From NCBI GenBank assembly GCA_003956705.1, contig QZCP01000557.1, forward strand, positions 152,684 to 216,683: a stretch of DNA of 64,000 nt, in the 5' to 3' direction. The DNA comes from Brevipalpus yothersi. Taxonomy: Eukaryota; Arthropoda; Arachnida; Trombidiformes; Tenuipalpidae. Below, in pieces: positions 34,305 through 44,763 of the stretch. Position 1 is the first letter of the stretch. Every line of letters begins with the position of its first letter. The notes under the pieces are model-generated. The model had not been told where the DNA came from and made no database searches. It saw nothing but the letters and a program-made list of their open reading frames with translations. Both the position numbers and the translations under genes were made by a program.

Positions 34305-35715
34305 GATGTAAACTTAAATTCAATTGATCATCATACAAATAATTCCAATAAAAGTGAATAAATGAATGATGAATTATATTTGAACGGAGAAGAGACACCT
34401 CTCAAGATTTCAGGGTTTCTACGCATCTTTGGCTTAACTGTACCCCTAGGAAATTTATACACGTTCCCTGAAAAATCTTGAAAATTAGCCCCGCCGCCCA
34501 GCGGATTTCAACCCCGAATCGTTAAAATAAGAGAGACCTGGCTTTTAAAGTCAGGAGGACTTTAGGGTTGATAGAGCCTCTCCAAGATGATGGAATAATT
34601 CATCAATCATTTTAAAACCTTCGCTAGGCAGCAGTAGAAATTGTAGCCTGGTATTCATGTTATCCGTTTCGCTGTGATATTGCGAATGATGTATCAAAGA
34701 GAAATGAATTACAAGCAATCTAGTTTGAATGATCAACTAAAAATTTCATAAAATGCTTTTCGATAAATAGGTTAAAGGTTCTGTTGCTCAACTCTTTGCA
34801 TGAAACCTATCGCTCCTCCAGAAACCTCAGCGTCAGGAATGAACGCAAGCAAAACCAAGTCAGAGTAAGCATGATATCTGTCTTGCTGTGGCACTGCAAA
34901 TGATTTACATGTTGTATTGTGAAATATTGGTATGAATTCGAACCAATCAAGTTTGAATGTTTAACTGAAAATTTTATGGAATTTTTTTCGATGAATAAGT
35001 CAAAGGCTTAGTTGCCCGTGTTTGTACACTTAATCAGGAGTCTGTACCATTTGTTTGACTGGCATGGTAATTCGACTACATAACATTTTTCTGTGGATTT
35101 AGAACATTTTGCGAACCCAATTTAAACTTAGGGATGTCCTAATTTTACCAAAGGAAGTTTGAACTTGTATAGTCGCGTGGGAAGACTGCTAACCACCTAC
35201 CTGGCTTTTCATAAAGTGAAAACAACAATCATCTTACCAGGTGTTGGAGAAGAAGATTCACACAGATTGATGATCATTCAATGGATTGAATTGCTGAATA
35301 ATCACCACGACAAGCTGAACTGCTTCTCAGAACACATTGATCATTTTGATGAAGATCCAATAATTTAGAGAGAATTTAGCAAAAAGTATAAACGAATATA
35401 TGATCACGATCATTCATCAGACCACAATCATCGATTTAAACAACTTTCAACGCACCTCTAGTCTCTGAAAAGTGAAAAGTGGGAATAGAAACTCATTACA
35501 TGAAATGAAGTGACAATTTAGAGATATATTAGACAAACCGAGACCAAACCCAAATAGACAAAACTGAATTCGAGTAAATGTATGCGGATCTTGTGAAGCG
35601 AAATAACTAAAGAATTTGCCTTGATTTTCATAGTAAATTTTCTTATTGAAATTTTGGTATGAACATTTGAAGAAACATTCTCCAGGAATTTCAGAGAATT
35701 TTCTACTAAACAAAA
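34305..35715. repeat. Rearranged upstream modules and F-box fragment
   Basis: About 34600-34800 matches 46838-47050 (a GCAGCAATAGAAATTGTAGC-type module with TTATCCGTTTCGCTGTG). About 34805-34876 is a minus-strand fragment of the F-box protein exon 2 (the VSGG-coding region). About 34880-35410 is a second run of the module, matching 41080-41500 and 47090-47430. About 35460-35715 matches 41600-41850 and, reversed, 18750-19020. No intact gene is present. Confidence 0.6.
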
Positions 35716-36013
35716 TACCGTATTTCCGCGTAAATAAGGCAGACTAAAAAGTGATTCACCGGTCGTGAAGTAAGGCACAAATTAGCTCATCCAGAGATAG
35801 TGAAGCATCGATGAGCTACCAGTTATCAGGTTCAATCGTTATCAAATCAAACTGATGATTTTGTGGACTCTGAATTTGAATCTTTATCGGTTGAAGACTT
35901 GCTCTATAGCTTCGATTTTTCCTCAGCGACAAAATCTGTTCCCTCGCATACATGCCTTGTATCTGAGAATTTTCTCAAAAATAAGACGGCCTTAAAAGCG
36001 CGGAAATACGGTA
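35716..36013. mobile_element. MITE-like element with 15-bp terminal inverted repeats
   Basis: The 298-bp segment begins TACCGTATTTCCGCG and ends with its perfect reverse complement. Similarity between the ends continues imperfectly for about 15 more bases (AAGGC shared). If the flanking TA is taken as the target duplication, the element is CCGTATTT...AAATACGG of 294 bp, which fits a Tc1/mariner or pogo-type TA insertion. The left flank (CTACTAAACAAAATA) occurs without the element at about 41840-41855, giving a half empty site; the right flank does not match there. The interior has an acidic open frame (DSEFESLSVEDLL) that might be a transposase relic. Confidence 0.65.
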
Positions 36014-36455
36014 CATTAATAATCAATATGTCAATATATGTCAATATAATAATGAATATGTCTCATCGTGTGTGGTCCAAATCTTTTCAACACATTTAAA
36101 CGCAGTTTCACAAAAATCCTCTGTGAATATTAATTTCCACTGGATGGCCCTACTAATTTCGTGATATTTTGCGCCAAATTAGTTGGTAGCATTGTTTTAT
36201 GAACACAGGATCAGTCAAATGAATCAGTTGTAAGTGAGTAGTTGAAACGGACACTTCAAAATTTCATGAACAAATAGTCGAGCTGTGTGGTAAATTTCAT
36301 CATTCCCTAATTTCTTTCATTTTCATTAACTTGATTTTTTTCGTGGTAGTGATCCTAAGTTGGTGTTTGCTGAGAAGTGAATCCAATTAGCCCTTACCAA
36401 CAACTATCAAAAACCACTGTTGATTCATTTATACTCAATTAATCGTGAATTTGAA
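36014..36455. other. Spacer before the unrecognised gene
   Basis: AT-rich sequence with a short TATGTCAATA repeat at about 36029-36050. Nothing else is recognised. Confidence 0.35.
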
Positions 36456-37378
36456 ATGTCGAAGCTACAGGGAGATTTTTGTTCGACTAATCATGTCACC
36501 CCAGTAGAAAAGGTAAGTGTTTTTCTCTAAGATTTCTAAAGAGAAGTATTCCAATTGTGTCATCATCAGATGAAAATCTGTATTCGAAGAGCTACATATT
36601 ACCATATTTTCCATCGGTTTCGATGATTTTCTATCCATTCTAGGTAAAAAAAGGAGCGAAACCAAATCTAGGAGAAACTTTCGATTTTTTTATCAGAAAC
36701 AAGCAGGCTCTCAAGGCCCTTTTCGACCAAATAATGTCAGATTATTTTGGGTTGAAAGAATTTGATTATGAGCCTGCACAGGGCTTCCTGCCAAGCATTT
36801 ATTTTAAAGGAAAATACAAGACAAGTTTGTTCACTCTGAAATCTTCACAAGATGGTACAACCAGAGTGGCAGATTGTCTTAAACCGATGTTGTGTGTAGA
36901 CCTGCTCGACAATTTCACTCTAGACGATGAGCATCGCCTTGGAATGAACAATGCTCTTCTCACCGCTGAGATGTTCCAAAATCTATGCCGTGAATTTGGG
37001 GACCCAAAGTCTATGATTGAACATCTAAACGTTCCTTATTCGATTGTTTTCTGTAGAAGCTATCCGAAAAATCTTGATGCATGTGGAACTTGTCCAATTA
37101 TTCACAAGGTTGGCAACTTGGAACATCTCATTCTTTCTAAAGGAGAAGTGCGAGATCATATAGATGAGTTACGATCAAGAGAGATCGTAGTCATCCTTAA
37201 TATGATCACTGAAAATGAAAAAAGTGATAAACTTGACGATAGCACTTATCGTTCTCTTCTTTTCCTCAAAGATCCAGAAGTTTTCAGAGAGAAATATGCC
37301 AATGACTGTCCTCCCGAGTTGGCTCAAGTCCTGGAGGATTACAACAGTAGGGTTGGTGTAACCAAGCCTTCCCACTAG
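36456..37378 (+). CDS. Unrecognised two-exon gene, 263 residues
   Basis: Exon 1 is 36456-36512 (19 codons, CAGTAGAAAAG/GTAAGTG) and exon 2 is 36644-37378 (CCATTCTAG/GTAAAA). The in-frame TAG just before exon 2 means splicing is needed to join this start. The protein is soluble and mixed-charge: no signal peptide, no membrane helix, several cysteines (FCRSYPKNLDACGTCPIIHK) and a Glu/Asp-rich end. Codon use and lack of stops support a real gene. I do not recognise the family. It lies just outside the inner end of arm 2 and has no second copy in the window, so it is probably resident DNA next to the duplication breakpoint. Confidence 0.6.
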
Positions 37379-37593
37379 AAGCCTCTAAAATATCTTTGTC
37401 CCCCCCCCCTCAACCCTCATGAAATTATAAATTCCCTAACATTCATTCCATAGGAGTAAGGATATGGATACGATCTATGATGAAAATTACTGAAATAATC
37501 CCGTAGTATTCGTGAAGGATCATGTCAATTTTTCTCTGGTTTATCGAGGTGAATTTTGTAAAATGATTTAATAAAATTGAATTTTCAGACTTT

Positions 37594-38727
37594 ATGAGCT
37601 ATTCACTCATCAGAATCTTTCCAATCCTCGTGAGGAGAAGAATGATTGGTCACCCAATTGTTATTGTGATGAAAGATGGTCATCGTGTGTATGCCTATCA
37701 CAAATGTGATCCAGCATGGCTTGAATCGGAAGGACAATCAAATCATGGTGAACACATAAATCATCTGTGTGAACATGAGGAAAATTTATTTCTTGCCCGA
37801 TTACCGGCATTCAGTGTTAATAGTGGCATATTTTATCGTAACTTTTTTTGTGCTGTTTGTAATGGTGATGATGACAATCTAGATGTTATGAATGTGACCA
37901 TATTTTGTGATCATCAGATTGATGAGAAATCATTGAAAAAATATTTAATACAGCACAATTTTAATCCTACCGATGGTTCGTGGACATTCCGACACAATTC
38001 AACCGAAATATGGTGTAAGCCGAGAGTCCTTGAACTGGAGAGAGAAGATTTTCGTGATCAATTTAACACTCGATATTGTATGAATATGATCGATAGTTGT
38101 CCAACCAATTGGACTGATAGTCGGAATGATGAAAGACTCTCCAATTCGCTGAGCGATTATCTAAAATACTCACTTTACTCATGGCTATTGCCGGCGATCA
38201 TCGTTCTGATCAGTTGTTCACTCGATTTGTCTAACGTTAACGATGAATATCAGCCATTATATGGTCATCGAGTTTGTTGGATAAGTCAAAAGAAAGCTTT
38301 ACTTGCCTTCTTTGTCCTGCCAGTGAGCATTATTATTCTCATCAATATTTTTTTCTTTAGCTTCACTGCATACGCCTTGGTGCGAACTAATCGTGAGACC
38401 AGATTTGTTCTGAGGTCAAAGCATGTCAAAGAAAACTCTCAACACTTCATTTTGTATGTCAGATTGGCCACCATCATGGGCTTGACATGGATTTTTGGTA
38501 TATTAGCGGCTCTTACTTCCTTTTCGATTTTATGGTATCCATTCATAATATTTAATGGTCTACAAGGAGCTTTTATATTTTTTTATTTCGCTTGTAAAGA
38601 AAACGTTTTTCGTCATCTCGAGGCGCAAATTTATCACCTACTAGGTGTACAGCCTACAATATCTACTTCGAAACTTCACACATGCAGCAGTTCATTAATG
38701 TCTACAATTTATTCATCAATTCGTTGA
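37594..38727 (+). pseudogene. Truncated GPCR copy lacking somatomedin B and TM1-TM3
   Basis: This is an inverted partial copy of the GPCR at 22012-24426, open for 377 codons and about 97% identical by eye where aligned. The first 20 or so residues are unrelated or out of frame: a 143-bp deletion joins the somatomedin B coding region to GHRVYAYHKC and shifts the frame. A second deletion of 891 bp, in frame, joins the ectodomain (NWTDSRND) directly to ERLSNSLSDYLKYSLYSW, removing TM1-TM3. TM4-TM7 remain. The C-terminus (LMSTIYSSIR) comes from the short GPCR-end repeat, not the normal tail. With no clear signal peptide and four helices it is unlikely to act as a receptor; whether it is transcribed is unknown. 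Confidence 0.75.
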
Positions 38728-39132
38728 ACTTCTTTCCCTCTCTCTTCAAAACTGACTGATTTAACTAGTTTTACAGTTGTTTTGCCGATAGATTATATTA
38801 TACAATGAAATGATAGAGAATATGACAAATTTGGTAATTTGTTTAGATAGAATTAGACTGAGAAACAAACTCTTTTATATTCCTCGAATGTTGATGGGAC
38901 AAAGCATTTTCGATATAAATCTTGAGCTAACAAGTTAATAATGGTAGTCCTTTTCAATCAGTTTTTCTCTCTTTCACCGAGAAACTCTTATCAGATGAAG
39001 GGTAGCCCTACTATCTCGTTGAACATGAACTCCCGCGTGAATTTAAGGAGTATCTTGGAAAATTTACTGGATATTTTTTCCAAAACTAACAAGTTATTAG
39101 CGTAAATTAATTAATTTTTTCCAATTTTTTCC
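38728..39132. repeat. Spacer of arm 2 with F-box tail relic
   Basis: This matches 20943-21370 in reverse, including the relic of the F-box C-terminus (about 38860-39080 on the minus strand). The counterpart of 21400-22030 is absent here. Confidence 0.65.
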
Positions 39133-40308
39133 TCACTCTGAGACCCTTATTAGATGAAGTGTAGCTCCAAACTCCTCATTGAACATGAACTCCACCGATA
39201 TTTGAAAGGGAAATATGCTGGGAAATTTTCTGGAAACTATCCCCAAAATCTTGCTGGGAAAATCAGAGTCGGGGGTAGTGAAGAGAAATCCAATAACATT
39301 ACCATCATCAGTTGGGAAACTCAAACTACGCTTGAATTCTTCCAGACGAGAGTCAATATCTTGCTCATTGGGCACGAATTCATTGTGTCTAAGATAATTG
39401 AAAACAGCTGACTTGACTTCTTTACCTGCAAAGGCAATGCATAGGCCGCCTCGTGGCTTCCGTCTTTTATGGCCTTCTATGAGCGACACTTCATGAGAAT
39501 TTTTATTTATCGCTCCTCCAGATACTTTAGCACCAGAATCCAGCGCAAGCTGGAGCAGGTCAGAGTAGCCATGATATTCTTCAAACTCGAAGAAGTGAGT
39601 ATGAGAATTTACAGTCCCACGAGCTAGAAAAACGAATGCTTGAATGGGAAATTCTGGATCTTTTAGATTTGGCTTGACACGTCTTCTTGATGACCATTCT
39701 ATGACGATGATTTTATGTTTGGAGGCAAATCGATTGATGTGCATCACTTTCAAGAAAGCTTCAAATAGCTTGAGATTTTTCGAAAGGGCTTCACGCCGAA
39801 GATGTTTAGCGAAAGCATAAGGATTCCTTGTGAGAAACATGTCCTTAATCATTATTGCTGGGTGATCAATTGGTGTTGGTATTGTATAGTCAAAAAAACT
39901 CGCATTGGAAGCTATGAGAGTCAAACTTGGACAACATCTCATCCCATCGAAGAAATTTTTTATTTCCTTGATATCTTCCCACAACAGCGGGTGAACTGTT
40001 GTTGAATGTTTGAACTTCAGCCCCAAAATCCTAATTAAAGCTTCTAGAGCCATATCTGGTTTTTTAGCGAGACTTGGGGAAAAAGAGGAAAAGTAAATTT
40101 CAGAAAAATTAGTCATGAAACAGAAAACTCACTCGTCCACGTCAATTTTCCTTGAAAGATGGCATGATTCAATCGAATGTCGGTTGATTTTTCGATCAGC
40201 TTCTTCAAACCAAACCTTACTCACAAGTCGACACCTGTAAATGTCGATCATCCGTAAATGATCCAAAATTTTTTCAACTATGAATGGGTTACATGTCACA
40301 GCTTCCAT
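39133..40308 (-). CDS. FBXO22-like F-box/FIST protein, gene D
   Basis: Exon 1 is 40308-40133 and exon 2 is 40072-39133 (60-bp GT-AG intron), giving 371 residues. It is the inverted-duplication partner of gene C; exon 2 differs at about ten residues (for example SLAKKPDM for SFAEKHDM, TIPTPID for TIQTPID, GHKRRKP for GHMRRKP), with no stops or shifts. The F-box reads IVEKILDHLRMIDIYRCRLV, with Pro replaced by Arg in HLPMID. The FIST-like blocks are intact. It is expected to be an SCF adaptor like its relatives. It lies tail-to-tail with the truncated GPCR copy, mirroring the gene C and GPCR arrangement. Confidence 0.75.
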
Positions 40309-42482
40309 GATGTACACTTAAATTCAATTTATCATCATTAACAAAATTCCAATTGAATGTTGTAAACACCTGATTAAAGATTGGTGACAATCGGCATTAT
40401 TTCAATCCCTGAGATGTTGATAGTGGCGACGATGAAATTCTCGGCTATCTTCCATAGGCTGCATCACTCATTAATGTAGTACCTGAAAAGGGGAAGGGGG
40501 AAGAAGTAGGAAAGAGAATATCAGAGGCGATCTAGCCTTTTTGGCCGTGTTCCTCTGATACCTCTGCTGGATGAAGAGGGAAAAATGGGATACGGATAGC
40601 AGATTGAGAAGAAAAAATGGCCGCTAAGGCACAATATGAAGCGTATAAACTTCTAGATTACATCAATGGGAGGCATTATTGAGTGTTTCTGAGCAAGTTA
40701 GTATCAAATTCAATCCATTTGATTGTCCAAAAAGACTAATTGATGTTTTTCAACGACTTTGAAGTCGCTTTGAGGCTGTTAGCTCAATTCTTAAAGCTCA
40801 AGTCATGGGCTTCTTGAAAATTCAAGAAAGCAACACACTCCAAATTAATAGGCCTTATTCCCCAATATTTATATGATGTATAGTTATCGGGTGGTATATG
40901 TTTTTGAGCACTACTATCTTGTACACAATTTAGAGCAAAAGGCAAGGGTCAATCAAATGGATGAAGCGTGTTTTAGTTAATTAATTAATTAACCACAAAA
41001 CACAAAACTCACAAGTGAAGTCAAGTCATTTTAAAGCGTCCTCTAGACAGCAATAGGAACCGTGACCTGGTATCTATGCTATCCGTTTCGCTGTGGTACT
41101 GCGAACGATGTATCAGTGAAATATCGATGTGAATTACAAGCAATCAAGTTTGAATGATCAACTAGAAATTCCATAAAATGCTATTCGATAAATAGGTTAA
41201 GGTCCCTGTTGCCCACGATTTTACACTTCAACAGGAGTGTGAACTATTCAATTGACTGCTATGATAATTCAACTGCATAACACTTCGCTGTGGATTTAGA
41301 ACATTTCGCGTACCCAATCGAACTTTATGGCTGTCCTAATTTTTACAAGAAGAAGTTTGAGCTTGTACAGTCGGGTGGGAAGACAGCTAATACCTTTTGC
41401 TGACTTTCCATGAAGTGGAAACAACATCCATCTTATGTGTTGTTGGAGAAAGAGATTCATACAGATTGTGTTCACCAGAAAACATTGATCAATTTGATGG
41501 AGATCAAATAATTCAGAGAGAATTTAGCAAAAGGTAAACATGAATGCAAAATCATGGTCATTCATCGATTCAAATAACTTTCAACACACCTCTAGTCTCT
41601 GAAAACGGAAAAAGTGGGAATGAAAACTCATAGCATGAAATGAAGTAACAATTTAGAGATATAATAGACAAACTGGAACCAAAACCAAATAGATAAAACT
41701 AAATTCGAGTAAATGTATGCGGATCTTGCAGAGCGAGATAACCAAAGAATTTGCCCTGATTTCCATAGTAAGTTTCCTGCTTGAAATTTTGGTATGAACA
41801 TTTGAAGAAACATTTTCCAAGTTTCAGAGAATTTTCTACTAAACAAAATATTCTCTGACACTTTCTCTCTTCCTTTCGAGATATCAGATGAAATAAATCA
41901 ATGGTAACAATATTCTAGATGTAGCAAAAGTCAAAGCCACTTCTCATTTGTAAACTTTTCCTTGATAATGGTTATGTTTTGTTGGTGTAGTTTCTTGGGA
42001 TGGTATTTTCTGGTGTTCTTTGATTTAAACCAACAAAAGTCAAGCTTGGACAACATCTCTTCTCATTGAAAGAATTTTTATCGTCTTCATAGAGTTATTC
42101 AAGAGTGGAAGATTCGGATAATCTTTCAAATCCAGCAGAAAATTGGAGCCAAATGAGAATTGAAACTCTCCATTTGGAATTCAAAGATTCAATGGTAGCT
42201 GACATTTTAAATCATTTGAGCACCTTAAATGGTCTGCAAGAAATCCATTTATTCTTTCTTACTCTCAAATAATCACATATAAACCTCTATTCAGCGATAA
42301 CATGATGGAGAACAGAATGCATGTAAATGGCTTGGTTTTGGTTTAGATGACAAATAAAAGCTCACAATAAATTCTTTTATTTCTCTCTTGTATGATAGCG
42401 TAATGTATTTCTGTTATGAGCCTTAATATGAAGCCAAATATAACGAGTTATTAATGTAAACCATATTTTTTCAGACTCTTCC
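40309..42482. repeat. Arm 2 outer part of the inverted duplication
   Basis: This is the reverse counterpart of 18174-19766, longer mainly because of the 536-bp insertion at 40471-41006. It carries the upstream module of gene D, the thrice-repeated segment at 41600-41860, an EMRCC-coding relic at about 42030-42100, and the 3' flank of pseudogene E. Confidence 0.65.
40471..41006. mobile_element. 536-bp insertion flanked by a 5-bp duplication
   Basis: Comparison of the arms shows extra DNA here. The empty site in arm 1 (about 19600-19612) reads CATCACTCACAAGTG in this orientation. Arm 2 reads CATCACTCA, then the insert, then ACTCACAAGTG. ACTCA is therefore duplicated at 40466-40470 and 41007-41011. 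The insert starts TTAATGTAGTACC and ends near a TTAATTAATTAATTAA run and CACAAAACACAAA. I see no terminal inverted repeats, no TG...CA ends and no coding frame. It could be a non-autonomous retroelement or a DNA transposon relic; the class is unresolved. Confidence 0.6.
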
Positions 42483-43436
42483 TCACTGTGAGACCCTTAT
42501 TATATGAAGTGTAGCTCCCACTGCCTTATTGAACATAAACTTCATTGATATTCAGAAGGGAATCATTCTGGGAAATATTCTGGAAACTATACTGAAAATT
42601 TTGTTGAGATAATCAGAGCCACAGCACGGGGTAGTGAAGAAAAATCCAAGAACATTATCATCATCAGTTGGGAAGCTCAAATTAGGCTTGAATTCTTCCA
42701 GACAAGAGTCAAGATCTTGCTCATCATCATAAGATCTAAGATCAATCTTGAAGACTGCTGACTTCACTTCTTTACCTGCAAAAGCAATACATAGCCCATT
42801 ACATAGTTTCCACTGTTCTTGACCCTTATCTAGAAACAGTATTTGATTAGTAAAACTATCAATTGCTCCTCCAGAAACTTCCGCACCAGAATTGAGAGCA
42901 AATGCAAGCAAGTCAGAGTAAGCATGATACGCATGAAATTTGCAAAAGCCAGAGCGAGAGTTAATAGTTCCCTTAGCTAGAAAAACAAACGCTTGAATAG
43001 GAAATTCGGGATCTTCTAGATTCCGCTTGACACGTCTTCTTGGTATAAATTCTTTTATGATGATTTTATGTTTGGAGGCAAACCGATTGATATGCATCAC
43101 TCTCAACCAAAAACCAAAAAGCTTTAGATTTCTCGAAAGGGCTTCATGCTGAAGCTGTTCTGAGGAAGCGGAAGGATACAGTGTGAGACATGAGTCCCTT
43201 ATCAATACTGCCTGGTGATCAATTGGTTTCGGTATGGTATTGTAAAAAATCCGCGCATCAGAAGCTATGAGAGTAAAACTTGGACAACATCTCATCTCAT
43301 CGAAGAAATTTTTCATTGCCTTGATAGCATTGTCCAACGTGGGGTGATGGGAATCCTGCCCCAAAGACCTCAATAGAGCTTCTAGATATCCAGTCGAAAA
43401 TTTTCCAATCAAGAATGGATTAATTAGGACTTCCAA
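42483..43436 (-). pseudogene. FBXO22-like pseudogene E
   Basis: Three lesions are visible. The start ATG is TTG (43436). A deletion fuses codon 14 of exon 1 (NPFLIGK) to exon 2 (TGYLEALLRSL), removing most of the F-box and the intron. A premature TGA after PRMIPF at about 42552 replaces the CAA codon found in the other copies, with the remaining C-terminus readable to 42483. The rest is open and conserved (EVSGGAID, GLCIAFAGKEVKSAVF, SFPTDDDNVLGF). Its position and 3' flank correspond to gene B in the other arm, but it is more diverged than the C/D pair. Confidence 0.75.
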
Positions 43437-44763
43437 GCTTCAAAGTCGATTGAACACAACAGACAAAAGTTGACTTGTTATCTCGACTATTGAAGGCAAT
43501 TTTTTCTAATTTTAAAAGTTACAATCCAAAATACAGTAGAAATCCTGATAATAGAAAACCTGTCAAAACAGACAAAAGAAATATCTAGCAAGAAGGGGGT
43601 CAAGAGCACAGATTGAGTAGGAACATATTTCAAATTATCCAAGGGGACGTGATCAAGAACATGTCCGAAGCCTTTCTATTCTGAGAGTTTTCACCGTAGC
43701 TTGAAATTCCAAGCGTTTGCATACTCACAGCCATGATGACTGTACGTTGGAGCAATCTTCACTTTTGCTCATGGATTCACATTCTTAGGAGTAGAGTTTT
43801 CTTTATTTGGGAGACAGCTAAAATTCCTGGAATTTCTTGATCGAGAAACGAAGTCAATCAGCTCCGATTATTTGAACCTCAAATTTCGAGGAGCTTCTAT
43901 CATCGGGTTTAGTTTCCCAAGAATTTACTCTCGGCAAATCTCCTTCCACCGACCGTGGTGGAATGAGCCAATTTTTCTCCAAGATTACACTTCCAAGAAA
44001 ATTTTTTCTTGGGAAGCTTCTCATCTAGCCCAATCTGATCCCAAGCGCATTACATCCTGTATATCAAGCTAACTATCATTTTGGGGTAAGATTTCTAGTA
44101 CCCTTGAGCTTCAAGACTGCTTCACCCATCTATAATTTCAAATGGCTTAGGTTTTGTTTATAATCAGAACATTCGTGATCATCTAGGCTCGAACTAGCTA
44201 TCTTTCTGAAGGGTTATGCTATAAACTTCGAAACTTTATCTTTGTTGTTCATCAGCAACCTTCTCATCCATTGAAGCTTCTGATCATTAATGATTCAAAG
44301 AAATAAGTCGGGAAAGTTTCTCAGATTTTCTTATAAAGTGAAAAGTTTGATACAGTTCCCCAACATTGCGCGATAGTAGAAACTAAAAGAATATCAGTAC
44401 CATAATCAGTTGGGAGGCTGGAATTGTGCTCAATTTCGTTAAAACTGGGAACAATATTTTGCTGCTAGATAGAAGAAAGAAAGGAAGAAATTCTCAGGGT
44501 CCTCATGAGGTCTATAGGGTGAAATTGAAATTGAAATTTGAATCATCTCCCGAGGTCAGTAGAAAACTGGAGGGAAAGGCTAAGTGAGCATCTGTGCTTA
44601 TGATCCATAGATTTAACCCTGAACCAATGGTGGCAAACATCTCAAAGAAGCCGTGTGAATAATTGTGTGTATATTATTGGCATCTTCCATCTCTTGATCT
44701 TGGACTGATTAACAAAATCTTCTATATTTTGAATATTCCTGACATGATGCTCAAAAGTTACTA
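43437..44763. other. Intergenic, partly duplicated
   Basis: No gene is recognised. About 43440-43500 and about 43870-43960 match about 47565-47620 and 47845-47920 respectively, for example CTCAAATTTCGAG(G/A)AGC, so the 43.4-44.0 kb and 47.5-47.95 kb segments are old direct duplicates. Confidence 0.4.
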
